Below, piece after piece: positions 34,156 to 44,200 of a stretch of DNA of 64,000 bases (position 1 is the first letter of the stretch; each line of letters opens with the position of its first letter). The stretch covers positions 1-64,000 of the forward strand of contig DOTG01000046.1 in assembly GCA_003512955.1 (NCBI GenBank), read 5' to 3'. Under the pieces are notes generated by a model, which ran no database searches, was not told the DNA's origin, and was given only the letters and a program-made list of their open reading frames with translations. The translations under genes and the position numbers were made by a program. The DNA comes from Marinilabiliales bacterium (GTDB lineage: Bacteria > Bacteroidota > Bacteroidia > Bacteroidales > SZUA-534).

Positions 34156-34701
34156 ATGACAAATGGTCTTTTCATCGTAGCCACCGCCATTCTTTCTGTT
34201 GAATTGTTCTCTATTGGATTGGTTAGCAGGTTTCTTGAAAAAAGAAGCACATGGATTGGGTTTCTTAAAGTCTGCATCCCTTTTGTGAGTAGTTCAATAA
34301 TTTTAATATTGGGGTTGCTGTTGGGGACAATAATGGGCGGACTGTTTTCTGCCACACGCCATTGGTACGCGGCCACATTGCTATTTATGCTCAGCATAAA
34401 ACTATTTTACGATGCAAAAAAACTGACACAAGCCAAACGTTCCATCAATCCCCTTGATACAAAAGGTTTGCTCTTGTTAGCGGCTTTCGCGGGAATAAAT
34501 ACTTTTTTTGTGGGCATTAGTTTTGGATTGGCTAAACTTTCCTTCCCGATTTCTTTCTTTGGAATTTTGGTATTATTTTTGGGAACAATTTCGGGCTTTT
34601 TTTGGGGCATATTTGCTAAACGGCTATTCCTGAAACAGTTTGATTGGGTAGCCGCCTTTGTTTTTTTAGTGATAGCCCTCTTTTTAGTTTTTAAATTCTA
34701 A
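34156..34701 (+). CDS. MntP-like integral membrane protein with altered metal residues
   Basis: This 181-residue protein has six predicted helices and the two-repeat layout of MntP manganese exporters. The conserved acidic positions are altered: where MntP has LDAFAVS, this has VELFSIG (Glu12-17 region), and where MntP has IDALAVG, this has INTFFVGIS. One Glu and one Asn thus replace the usual Asp residues, so it may have a different substrate or none. It starts 2 bp after the DUF3352 gene. Confidence 0.65.
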   Translation: MTNGLFIVATAILSVELFSIGLVSRFLEKRSTWIGFLKVCIPFVSSSIILILGLLLGTIMGGLFSATRHWYAATLLFMLSIKLFYDAKKLTQAKRSINPLDTKGLLLLAAFAGINTFFVGISFGLAKLSFPISFFGILVLFLGTISGFFWGIFAKRLFLKQFDWVAAFVFLVIALFLVFKF

Positions 34702-34705
34702 TACC

Positions 34706-34936
34706 ATGTTAAAGTTTATTTTAATTTTTATCGCGGTCATTTACCTGCTTGGTTTCTTAGGCAGATTGTTGATTATTTATTGGGTGAAAAAGATGGCCAA
34801 ACAAGCCGGGTTCTATCAAAATGCACCTTCAAACCAAAAAGAGGGGCATGTAACCGTTGATTTTAATCAGAAAAAATCAAAAAAATTCGAAAAAAACGAA
34901 GGTGATTATGTTGATTTTGAGGAAATTAAAGATTAG
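34706..34936 (+). CDS. DUF4834 family small membrane protein
   Basis: This 76-residue protein has one N-terminal membrane helix (about 3-25), the basic stretch WVKKMAKQAG and the acidic C-terminal motif EGDYVDFEEIKD typical of DUF4834 in Bacteroidota. It starts 4 bp after the MntP-like gene, at the end of the operon. Function unknown. Confidence 0.8.
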   Translation: MLKFILIFIAVIYLLGFLGRLLIIYWVKKMAKQAGFYQNAPSNQKEGHVTVDFNQKKSKKFEKNEGDYVDFEEIKD

Positions 34937-34967
34937 TAACTGAATTGAGATAAAAAAATTTAAATAA

Positions 34968-34999
34968 TTTGGCTGAGTTAAACAAAAGTTCTATATTCG
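34968..34999 (+). promoter_or_regulatory. Bacteroidota-type promoter of tRNA-Leu
   Basis: TTTG at 34968-34971 and TATATTCG at 34992-34999 (one mismatch to TAnnTTTG), spacing 20 bases; the tRNA starts 15 bases later. Confidence 0.6.
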
Positions 35000-35014
35000 C
35001 AGACCTAAATAAAT

Positions 35015-35098
35015 GCCCAGGTGGCGGAATTGGTAGACGCGCTGGTCTCAAACACCAGTGGGGTAACACTCGTGCCGGTTCGATCCCGGCCCTGGGTA
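35015..35098 (+). tRNA. tRNA-Leu (anticodon CAA)
   Basis: Acceptor GCCCAGG pairs with CCTGGGT (one G-U). The anticodon stem CTGGT/ACCAG holds loop CTCAAAC. A long variable arm (TGGGGTAACACTCG) marks a class II tRNA, and the T arm is GCCGGTTCGATCCCGGC. No CCA is encoded. Confidence 0.96.
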
Positions 35099-35138
35099 CA
35101 AAAAACCTCTAATCAAATATGTTTAGAGGTTTTTTTTT
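35099..35138. terminator. Bidirectional hairpin terminator
   Basis: ACCTCTAA and TTTAGAGGT form a stem flanked by A-run and T-run, ending the tRNA transcript on the plus strand. The same hairpin can serve the converging regulator gene that ends at 35154. Confidence 0.75.
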
Positions 35139-35153
35139 ATGAAAGATTTTCTG

Positions 35154-38100
35154 CTACTTTTTTAAAGAGCGGACATATTCGCTCGGAGCTATTTTGTACA
35201 CATCGGTAAAGCAAGTAGTAAAGTACGACGGTGAGTTAAACCCGACCTCGTAACACACTTCGGAAATGTTCTTGCCTTCAACTGATAATAGGTCGTGAGC
35301 CTTTTTTAGCCGTAAGTTGCGAATGAATTCGCCTGTTGTTTGTCCGGTAAGAGCCTTGATTTTCCGGTGCAAGCCCATCCGGCTGATATTTAATTCGGCA
35401 GCCAGGGCGTCGCCGTTAAATTCCGATTCCATCATTCTTTCCATTATTGTGGAAATGGCCTTTTGCAGGAAAAGCTCCTCAGGTGAATCGGTTTCCGTTT
35501 GAGGGCTGTGCAGTTCGCCTAACAGAATTTTCCTGCTATAGCGCTCTTTCAGCAGTTCACGCAACTCGATAAGTTTGGCCACCCTAACTTTAAGGTGCTC
35601 CGGGTGAAATGGTTTGGTTATGTATGAATCGGCTCCCAGGCTCAGCCCTTCAATGCGGTTTTCGATATCGGATTTGGCGGTAAGCATTATGATTGGGATG
35701 TGATCGGTTTCAACAGAGGTTTTCATCCGTTTGCACATTTCAATGCCATCCATTTCAGGCATCATTAAGTCGCTTATCACTAAATCGAACTCGTGCAGGT
35801 TCATTAAATCCCATCCAATTAACCCATTTTCTGCCTCTTCAATTGCATATTTAGAGTCCAGGGTATTTTTTATGTAATTCCTGATATCGGCATTGTCTTC
35901 AACAATCAAAATCTTTTTCCGGTTGTCCCTTTTCTTTTTTTCATTTTGGTGAATCTCTTCATCTTCTGGGTCAAAAATAAACCCCGACACATCAAGTTTT
36001 TGTTTATAGGTTTCGTCGGAAATATTGTGGGTTTCTTGATCCAGGTAAGCGTTTTTGTCGATGGGTATGGTAATTTTAAACGTTGTGCGGATGTTGGGTG
36101 TGCTTTCCGCCTCAATGGTTCCGTGGTGCAGCTCTATCAGGCTTTTAACTAAATGCAGGCCTATGCCGGTGCCTTGTTGTTGGTTCCTTTTTTCATCGCC
36201 CTGGTAAAACCTGTCAAAAATATAGGGTAAATCTTTTTCTAAAATTCCTTTTCCGGTATCGGTAACTGAAATTGAGAGCATCTGGTTGCCAACAACATCG
36301 GTTGCAACAGTAACCAAAACCGTTATGGTGCCTCCTTGTGGGGTAAATTTAAATGCGTTTGAAATCAGGTTAATAAGCGATTTGCTGATGAACTCCGGAT
36401 CGTACCAGGCCATAATTTTTTCTTCGTTTTGAGGGAACTCAATGTTGATGGCCATTTGTTTTTTCAGATCCTTAAAAGAAATAATTACATCATTAATTGT
36501 AGATACAATATTGGCATATTGAACTTTCAGCTTCATTTGGCCCCGTTCTGCCTTTCTGAAGTCGAGCAGCTGGTTTACCATGGCCAGCAATCGTTTTGCA
36601 TTGTAGATTATTATTTTAATGTTCGCCTTTTTTTCTTCATCCATTTCTTCGGAGTACATGGTTTCAAGCGGCCCGAAAATTAAGGTAAGCGGTGTGCGCA
36701 GTTCATGCGATATATTGGTAAAAAACTGCAGTTTTTCCTGATGGAGTTCCTCATCCTTTTCGCGGCGGGCGCGTTCAATTTTCAGGTTGTTGGCAGTCCT
36801 AATCCGTATTACTATGAACATTCCAATAAAATAGATAAGGGTAAACAACAGCATATAATACAAAAGATAGGCCCAACCGGTTGCCCATATCGGGGCGTGA
36901 ACAGTAATGGCTATGGTTGCCATATTGCTATCGCTCCAAACCACATCGGGGCTCGATGCTTTCACTTTGAAGACATATTCGCCAGCCCTCAGGTTTCGGA
37001 AGGTAACACTGTTTTGTGTTCCAATGTTTATCCACTCCTTATCGGAACCTTCAAGGATATAGGCATATTGGATTTTTGGGTTTGCATTGTAGTTCATGCC
37101 CATAAATTCAATGGTGAATACTGTTTGGTTGTATTTTAAATCAATATGGCTGGCAAGTGTAATGTTTTCGGTAATGGGTGAAATGCTGCGTTTGTCGGTA
37201 GATGGCGCCACAAGTTCGTTCGACACAAAAAGCCTTGTAAACACTACCGATGGGCATTTGTCGTCTTTTGTTACATTCAAAGGGTTGAAAATATTGATGC
37301 CGTCGAACCCTGCAAATACAATGGACCCATTAGGGAGTTTAAGTGCAGCATGTTCTGAAAATCCGCGGCTTTGAACGCCATCCACTGAATTAAAATTGAC
37401 TACCTCATGGGTTCCGGGGGTAATCTTTGAAATTCCTTTGGTATGGCCTACCCAAATATTGCCGGCATCATCACTCAATAATGAATTAATATAATTACTG
37501 GCCAGGCCTTCCGCTTCATTAAAATAATGAACTGTTTTTGTATCGGTGTCCACGCTAACCAACCCCTCACCGTTGGTTGCCATCCATACTGTTTTGCCAT
37601 TAATAAAAATATCATGAATAATATGAGAGGTATTGTTTATTGGTGAGGTATCTACCACGTTGTTTTCAGGGTTATAAATAATAGCTCCATCGCCATAAGT
37701 ACCTAACCATAGCGCACCGTTGGAATCCTCTTTAATTGACCGTATTGCGATATTTCTATTATTAACAGGTTCAACCCTTGATAGCTGGTTTTTGGTTTTA
37801 TCGTACCGGGCTAAACCATTTTGGGTTCCAATCCAAATTGTATGGTCCTTGCTTTCAAAAATTGACCGCACATCATTTCCCGGGAGAGAATTGGAATTGG
37901 AAGGGTTGTTCCTGAATTGCTCATACTCTGAACCATTCGGTTTGGTTTTTATCAAGCCCTGGTTATAGGTCCCAATCCAAAGGTTTTTGTCGGAATCGAT
38001 AAAAATAGATTGATATACATAACCCGGCAACAGTTTATTTAATGGGTGCTCGGTTATTTTTCCTGTTTCCGGGTTCATGGAGCAAAGGCCAACTTTATCG

Positions 38101-39263
38101 GTACCAATGGTTGCAATATATATGTTATTGCTTTCGTTGCTGTATATTGCCGTAATGGGTGAGTTTGGCAAGGAATTCTCCTGGTCGGGATTGTGTTTGA
38201 AAAGGAGGAATTTTGCCGTGGTCCCTTTTAACATATTTACACCCCCCCACGCTGTTCCTATCCAGATGTTGTTTTCCTGGTCGGCAAAAAGGGAATTTAC
38301 CGAAGGGCAGCTTAACCGGGTTATTGATTCGCCGTGGTCAATGGTTTGATAGCTAAATTCCTCATTTAATGAAAAGGCCCTTGCCGAAAAGTTCATTAAA
38401 AACAGTTCTGTACCCAGCCACAGCTTGCCATTCCTATCTTCCATAATTGCCCCAATTGAATTTGAAATGAGCTCTTTGGGGTATGTAATTTGTTCCAAAC
38501 GGCTGGATGTTTCATTGTAAATGTAGCACCCTTTGGAAGTACCTATCCATATACGGCGGAAACTGTCCTGATATATTTTACGCACAAACCTGCCATTGTC
38601 GGGCAGTTGAAAATGTTCTATTTCCTTACTTTTTAAATCGTAAAGGTAAAGGCCATTGGCCTGGGTCCCTATCCAAAGCCGGTTGTTGTCGTCTTCAATT
38701 AAACTCATCACATTCATTGGTTGAGGAACGTTGGATAGGGATGGTAATGTTAGTGCCGAAAAGTCTTTTGTATCCCAACTAAAATAATTTACCCCATTTC
38801 CGTAAGTTCCCAACCATATTGTATTCTTATCGGCACTCAAAGCCAATATGGTAATGTCATTATAAACCAGTTTAAGTGGTTCCGAATTGGTGCGTACTTT
38901 TATAATACTGTCTGTCCGGTAATCGTAAATATTTAAACCATCCGATGTCCCAATCCAGATATTGCCGTCGGGAGCCAATAGCATGGTTTGTGTGCGGTTG
39001 TGCGTAAGCGAATAATGTTGGCTGTTAACGGCAAAATTGGTCAGGTTTTTTCCATCAAACTTATTTAAGCCTTGTTCGGTGGCTATCCAAATAAAACCGC
39101 TTCGGTCCTGTAATATTGAGTAGATAGTATTGTTCGACAGCCCTTCCTCTGTCGATAATTTTGAAATAAGCTGGGTTTCGTATTTCTGGGCAAAAAGCAA
39201 TGGGTTTATCCCCAAAGCGAGGATAAATAATTGGACTGTAACTAGTAGGAACGGCCTTTTCAT
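35154..39263 (-). CDS. Hybrid two-component system sensor-regulator (HTCS)
   Basis: This 1369-residue single-protein signalling system begins at ATG 39263, which gives signal peptide MKRPFLLVTVQLFILALG; an in-frame ATG 87 bp upstream is rejected. A periplasmic sensor of about 14 two-component-regulator propeller repeats (residues about 30-700; motifs such as IWIGTSDGLN, LWLGTYGDG) is followed by a Y_Y_Y domain and a membrane helix near 800. Then come HisKA (NISHELRTP, phosphorylated H853), HATPase (GTGIGLHLVKSLIELH), a receiver (VISDLMMPEMDG, D1165) and an AraC-type DNA-binding domain (LTGQTTGEFIRNLRLKKA). It is divergent from the GH30 gene and should sense an oligosaccharide from the target glycan and activate the polysaccharide utilisation genes. 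Confidence 0.96.
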   Translation of the reverse strand: MKRPFLLVTVQLFILALGINPLLFAQKYETQLISKLSTEEGLSNNTIYSILQDRSGFIWIATEQGLNKFDGKNLTNFAVNSQHYSLTHNRTQTMLLAPDGNIWIGTSDGLNIYDYRTDSIIKVRTNSEPLKLVYNDITILALSADKNTIWLGTYGNGVNYFSWDTKDFSALTLPSLSNVPQPMNVMSLIEDDNNRLWIGTQANGLYLYDLKSKEIEHFQLPDNGRFVRKIYQDSFRRIWIGTSKGCYIYNETSSRLEQITYPKELISNSIGAIMEDRNGKLWLGTELFLMNFSARAFSLNEEFSYQTIDHGESITRLSCPSVNSLFADQENNIWIGTAWGGVNMLKGTTAKFLLFKHNPDQENSLPNSPITAIYSNESNNIYIATIGTDKVGLCSMNPETGKITEHPLNKLLPGYVYQSIFIDSDKNLWIGTYNQGLIKTKPNGSEYEQFRNNPSNSNSLPGNDVRSIFESKDHTIWIGTQNGLARYDKTKNQLSRVEPVNNRNIAIRSIKEDSNGALWLGTYGDGAIIYNPENNVVDTSPINNTSHIIHDIFINGKTVWMATNGEGLVSVDTDTKTVHYFNEAEGLASNYINSLLSDDAGNIWVGHTKGISKITPGTHEVVNFNSVDGVQSRGFSEHAALKLPNGSIVFAGFDGINIFNPLNVTKDDKCPSVVFTRLFVSNELVAPSTDKRSISPITENITLASHIDLKYNQTVFTIEFMGMNYNANPKIQYAYILEGSDKEWINIGTQNSVTFRNLRAGEYVFKVKASSPDVVWSDSNMATIAITVHAPIWATGWAYLLYYMLLFTLIYFIGMFIVIRIRTANNLKIERARREKDEELHQEKLQFFTNISHELRTPLTLIFGPLETMYSEEMDEEKKANIKIIIYNAKRLLAMVNQLLDFRKAERGQMKLKVQYANIVSTINDVIISFKDLKKQMAINIEFPQNEEKIMAWYDPEFISKSLINLISNAFKFTPQGGTITVLVTVATDVVGNQMLSISVTDTGKGILEKDLPYIFDRFYQGDEKRNQQQGTGIGLHLVKSLIELHHGTIEAESTPNIRTTFKITIPIDKNAYLDQETHNISDETYKQKLDVSGFIFDPEDEEIHQNEKKKRDNRKKILIVEDNADIRNYIKNTLDSKYAIEEAENGLIGWDLMNLHEFDLVISDLMMPEMDGIEMCKRMKTSVETDHIPIIMLTAKSDIENRIEGLSLGADSYITKPFHPEHLKVRVAKLIELRELLKERYSRKILLGELHSPQTETDSPEELFLQKAISTIMERMMESEFNGDALAAELNISRMGLHRKIKALTGQTTGEFIRNLRLKKAHDLLSVEGKNISEVCYEVGFNSPSYFTTCFTDVYKIAPSEYVRSLKK

Positions 39264-39555
39264 TTTATGGTTTTGTGGTATTTTGAACGAATAAAAGTAA
39301 GAAATATTTGATTTTGTTTTTAGTACAAGTAAATATAAACCATGGGCCATATTTCGTTTATTTTACCATAAGATTCAGAATATGAGCGCGATATATATTT
39401 GTTGGTAGAAAGAGATGTTACAATAGTGAAAGGGAATGAAAAAATAGAGACAGTGTTTTTTTGCTTTAATGAGCAAATTTGCCAATGCGGATCAAAAAGA
39501 GTTTACTGTTGATTTTTTTTGAAAGAAATATTATTTGAACAGAAGAACATTTTTT
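39264..39555. other. Divergent promoter region of the utilisation locus
   Basis: This AT-rich gap lies between the regulator and the first GH30 gene. It contains the direct-repeat candidate operator at 39417-39453. TTTG at 39460-39463 could be a -33 element for the GH30 gene, but no clear -7 box is seen. Nothing else is recognised. Confidence 0.5.
39417..39453 (+). promoter_or_regulatory. Candidate HTCS operator: two direct repeats 21 bp apart
   Basis: GTTACAATAGTGAAA at 39417-39431 is repeated imperfectly 21 bp later at 39438-39452 (GAAAAAATAGAGACA, 10 of 15 positions). The first half-site is identical to the one at 49525-49539. Two helical turns between half-sites suit an AraC-type protein, and the regulator gene is adjacent. 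Binding is inferred. Confidence 0.5.
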
Positions 39556-41181
39556 ATGAGAAATTACTTCTTTAGAAAATACTTGCTATTTATCATTTTA
39601 ACTTCTCTTCTCTTTGGGTGCAAAGGAAAAGAATTGGGGAATGATAAACATGCACCATCAAAGGCAAATGTGAACATGTTTGTGGTTGAAACAAATAAAA
39701 AGTATCAGCCCATTGATAATTTTGGTGCTTCCGATGCCTGGAGTATGCAGTATATTGGTTTGTGGCCCAACGAAAAGCAGAAACAGATGGCCGACTGGTT
39801 GTTCAGCACCGAAACCGATGCACAGGGGAATCCCCTGGGAATTGGGTTGTCGCTTTGGAGGTTTAATATTGGTGCCGGCAGTACTGAACAGGAAAAAGCC
39901 AGCGGAATTGACAATCATTGGCGCCGTGCAGAATGTTTTTTAATGCCTAACGGTACCTATAACTGGAATAAGCAAAAAGGTCAGCGCAACTTTATGCATC
40001 TGGCTCAACAACGTGGCGTTAACCAGTTTCTGGGCTTCATCCTTTCGGCTCCGGTTTACTGGACACAAAACGGACTGGCCACCAATACGGGCAGGGGAGG
40101 CACTTTCAACATTAAGGAAGACAAATACCACGATTTTGCCCGCTTTATGGCCAATGTTATTGAGGGCATTGAAAAACACGATAGCATTAAATTCGGTTAT
40201 ATCTGCCCATTCAATGAACCCGATGGCCACTGGAACTGGACAGGTTCGGGGCAGGAAGGGACCGCAGCCACAAAATACGAGGTGGCCAAAACCATCCGGT
40301 TGCTGGGAAAGGAACTCGAAGCGCGGAAAATAGATACCAAAATACTTGCGCCGGAGTCGTTCGACTACAACTGCATGTACCGCACCCATCAATACACCAA
40401 AGCCAACAGGGGTTACCAGATTCAATCGTATTTTTCGCCAGACAGCACTGAGTCATATATTGGCAATGTTCCCAATGTTCCCCGTTTAATGGCAGCCCAC
40501 AGTTATTGGACCAATACGCCGCTAACCGATTTGCGTACCATCCGCAAGGAAATGGGCGATGTGCTGAAAAAACAGGAAATCCGTTACTGGCAAACGGAAC
40601 TTTGCATTATGGGAAACGATGAAGAAATTGGCGGTGGCGGTGGCAAAGACCTTACCATGAAAACCGCACTATACGTGGCCCGTGTAATACATCACGATTT
40701 GGTGTATGCCAACGCCTCGGCATGGCAATGGTGGCTTGCTGTAACCAATGGTGACTATAAAGACGGGCTCATTTATGCTGAACCCGATGCAACCAATATC
40801 AACGGAACTTTTACCGATTCAAAACTGATGTGGGCTTTGGGCAATTACAGCCGTTTTATCCGCCCGGGAGCCATCCGTTTGGGTGTTGATGCCTTTAACG
40901 CAAATAATGATTCTGTTCCCGAGGGCGATACCGATCCTTATGGCCTCATGGTTTCAGCTTTTCAAAATAGTGATGGTACTCCAGTGGTTGTAGTTATTAA
41001 TTATCAAGATAAAGCAAAAGGGTTTGATTTGGTTTGGAATGGAACAAGGGTTTTGTCTTGGAAACCCTATCTTACCTCCGATTTACCCAACAACAACCTG
41101 GCGTTACAACCGACAATATATTACGGACAGAAAATGAACATTCCTGCCCGGTCAATAATTACCTATGTTGGAAACCGGTAA
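39556..41181 (+). CDS. GH30 lipoprotein, probable endo-beta-1,6-galactanase
   Basis: This 541-residue surface lipoprotein (lipobox LLFGC, Cys22; start at the ATG at 39556) has the GH30 (beta/alpha)8 plus beta-sandwich layout. Motifs: QPIDNFGASDAWS, WRFNIGAGSTEQ, acid/base E221 in CPFNEPDGHW and nucleophile E348 in YWQTELCIMG. The sequence resembles the GH30 branch active on beta-1,6-galactan (GH30_5). That the substrate is a galactan is inferred from this and the neighbouring GH43 and GH2 genes. It is the first gene of the divergent utilisation operon. Confidence 0.9.
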   Translation: MRNYFFRKYLLFIILTSLLFGCKGKELGNDKHAPSKANVNMFVVETNKKYQPIDNFGASDAWSMQYIGLWPNEKQKQMADWLFSTETDAQGNPLGIGLSLWRFNIGAGSTEQEKASGIDNHWRRAECFLMPNGTYNWNKQKGQRNFMHLAQQRGVNQFLGFILSAPVYWTQNGLATNTGRGGTFNIKEDKYHDFARFMANVIEGIEKHDSIKFGYICPFNEPDGHWNWTGSGQEGTAATKYEVAKTIRLLGKELEARKIDTKILAPESFDYNCMYRTHQYTKANRGYQIQSYFSPDSTESYIGNVPNVPRLMAAHSYWTNTPLTDLRTIRKEMGDVLKKQEIRYWQTELCIMGNDEEIGGGGGKDLTMKTALYVARVIHHDLVYANASAWQWWLAVTNGDYKDGLIYAEPDATNINGTFTDSKLMWALGNYSRFIRPGAIRLGVDAFNANNDSVPEGDTDPYGLMVSAFQNSDGTPVVVVINYQDKAKGFDLVWNGTRVLSWKPYLTSDLPNNNLALQPTIYYGQKMNIPARSIITYVGNR

Positions 41182-41266
41182 AGTTAAAGTCAGAAGAATT
41201 ATTCACAATGGAGAATATAGTCGTGGCGCGAATTTGATATTTGGTATCAATAAACACAAAATTTAG

Positions 41267-44200
41267 ATGATGGGACAACAATTAAAACGTATTTTATCCA
41301 TTCTTTCCCTGGCTGGTTGCACTTTGTTGCACGCTCAGGAAAATACCGATTCAACCCTGAAGGTATGGTTTAACTTCAATGGTTACGATGCAACTTCAAC
41401 TTCGATAACCGATAACAGTGGAAACAATTTTGTGGCAACCCTGAAAAATGAAGCTACTATATCTGCCTCAGGAGGAATCGACGGGGTTTTGAATTTAGGT
41501 CTGAACAATGGGTTTCTCGATTTGGGAGCGGTGTTTGGCAACCAGGTAATTAATTCACTGGAAGATTTCACCGTTGCAACTTATGTTTGTATTTCTGATG
41601 ATGCCGTAATTACCAACAACGGTAACTTTGTGTTTTCGTTCGGCAATTCGGAACAAATAGCCACCGATGCCAATGGCTGCATGTTTTTTTCGGCTAAGAA
41701 TACCCGATATGCCATTAGCCTAACAAATTGGACCGGCGAACAGGCAGCAACCACCGGCCAGCCCATGGAAAAGGGAAAGTGGAAACATTTAGCCATCAGT
41801 TATAATTCAACCACAAAAACAGTAAAAATATACCTAAATGGTGCAACGGTTGCCACCTCCACCAACGTGACTTTAGCTCCGAAAGCTTTGGGTACACCGG
41901 CATACAACTTCATCGGTAAATCGTCGTACGCCTTAAATGGCGATGCCTATTTACAGAAAACCCTGATCGACGAATTCCGGGTTTACAATGTCACTCTGTC
42001 TGATAGCCAAATTGTTCAACTGGGAGCATCATTACCCGAAATGAATGCGGCGTGGTACCAAATACAAATCAATGACTTCCTGGGTTCGGTCGACCTTAAA
42101 GACGGGCAACTTATTAACGCAGACATCACCCTCCCAACCTCAGAATACGGAATTACCATTACTTGGAGTTCATCCGATACGGCAACCATTTCAAATGCCG
42201 GAGTGGTAGTACGCCCGGCAAGCGGCAACGAACCCAAGGAAGTTATCCTTACGGCAACCGCAGTTAAGCAAGGAATCATGGTAGTTAAAGCATTTAGGTT
42301 GATTGTTATCCCATCGTTATCGGATACGGAAGCAGTAACTTACGATACTGAAAATATTATAGTAGCAGGAAGTTTAGACAACCTGCGTTCAAGCCTGGTT
42401 TTGCCGGTATCCGGTTTCGAAGGTTCCACCATTGGCTGGAGTTCAAGCCTGCCTGACTTACTTTCAGATAATGGCAAACTGAATTACCTTTCCGAAAAAG
42501 GGACGGGTAAAACAAAAGTAGTTCTAACGGCAACCGTTGCTAAAGGTAGTTCAGTTCAAACACGCCCGTTCGAGATTTACGTGGCCGAAAAAGAAGGTTT
42601 TTCAGCGTACCTGTTTGCCTACTTCACGGGCAACTCGGGGAACGAAGAAGCGCTCCGGTTTGCCATAAGCAACGACGGATTTACTTACAAAGCCCTGAAC
42701 AACAACAATCCGGTACTCAATTCTGCAGTTATAAGCTCAACGGGTGGAATCCGCGATCCGCATATTTTGAGGGGAACCGACGGGCAATCGTATTACATGG
42801 CGGCTACCGACATGGTTTCGGCAAATGGCTGGAACTCGAACCGGGCCATGATCCTGATGAAGTCAATCAACATGGTTGATTGGCAAACCCATGTGGTAAA
42901 TATCCAAACCACTTACCCGGGTTACGATGAGCTTCATCGGGTTTGGGCTCCTCAAACCATTTACGACCAGACACAAGGAAAATACATGGTATATTGGTCG
43001 ATGCAAATTGGCAGTGAGCCTGATAAGATTTACTACGCCTATGCCAACAGCGACTTTTCGGCCTTGGAAGGCGAACCAAAAATCCTTTTCCAGAACCCTA
43101 ACGGAGGTTCTACCATTGATGCCGATATTGTTTATAAAGATGGAAAATACCACCTGTTCTTTAAAACCGAAGGCGAAGGCTTTGGAATAAAAAAGGCGGT
43201 TTCGGATAGCCTGACAGCTAATTATGTGATGAACGACAAATACCTGCAATCAACCACCAATCCTGTTGAAGGGGGTTGCGTATTCCGCTTGTACGATACC
43301 GATACCTGGATACTGATGTATGACATGTACACCAGCGGGGCCTACCAGTTTACCGAAAGCACCGATTTGGAAAACTTCAAGGTTGTTGACCAGAAAGTTA
43401 AGTTTAACTTCACCCCGCGCCATGGTACTATCATTTCAATTACCAATGTGGAAGCGGCGGCACTAATGAAAAAATGGGGAAGTGTTTCCGATGTCTATAT
43501 CCAATCTTCCGCTTCAGGCGCAATCAAAAAAAACAATGTCAACTTCAATCAAACAGCAAAAACCATTTACCTGCCTGTACGGTACGGAACCGATATTACT
43601 AAATTCAATCCCCAGTTTGTAGCTAATGCCGGGTGCACGGTTACACCCTCGGGCGAGCAGGATTTCTCAATGGGTGCAGTAAATTACACGGCCACAATTG
43701 ATGGGCTTGGTTCAAAAACATATTTGGTTACAGTTAAAATAGACAACAACCCGGTTTTGGAAGGTTACTTTGCCGACCCTGAAATACTATATTCCTATAA
43801 AACCAGAAAATTTTACTTGTACCCAACTACCGATGGCTTTGTAGGCTGGGCAGGCTATTACTTTAAAACGTTCTCGTCGCCCGATTTGGTGAACTGGACC
43901 GACGAAGGCACCATCCTCAACCTGCATACCGATGTAAGTTGGGGAACTTTCAACGCATGGGCACCAAGCATTACCGAAAAAAAGGTTGACGGAACCTACA
44001 AATATTACTACTATTTTGTTGCTGCCGGAAATGTAGGCGTGGCGGTAGCCGATAATCCTACCGGGCCATTTGTTGATTCGGGCAAAAAACTGGCTGATAA
44101 CATTGACCCTGATGTTTATACCGATACCCTTACCGGGAAAAGCTATCTTTACTGGGGAAACACCACATTGTATGCAGCCGAGCTGAATGACGATATGGTT

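Noticed and set aside
35021..35209. 62-codon open frame across tRNA-Leu
   Set aside because: It covers the tRNA and terminator and runs antisense into the regulator gene.
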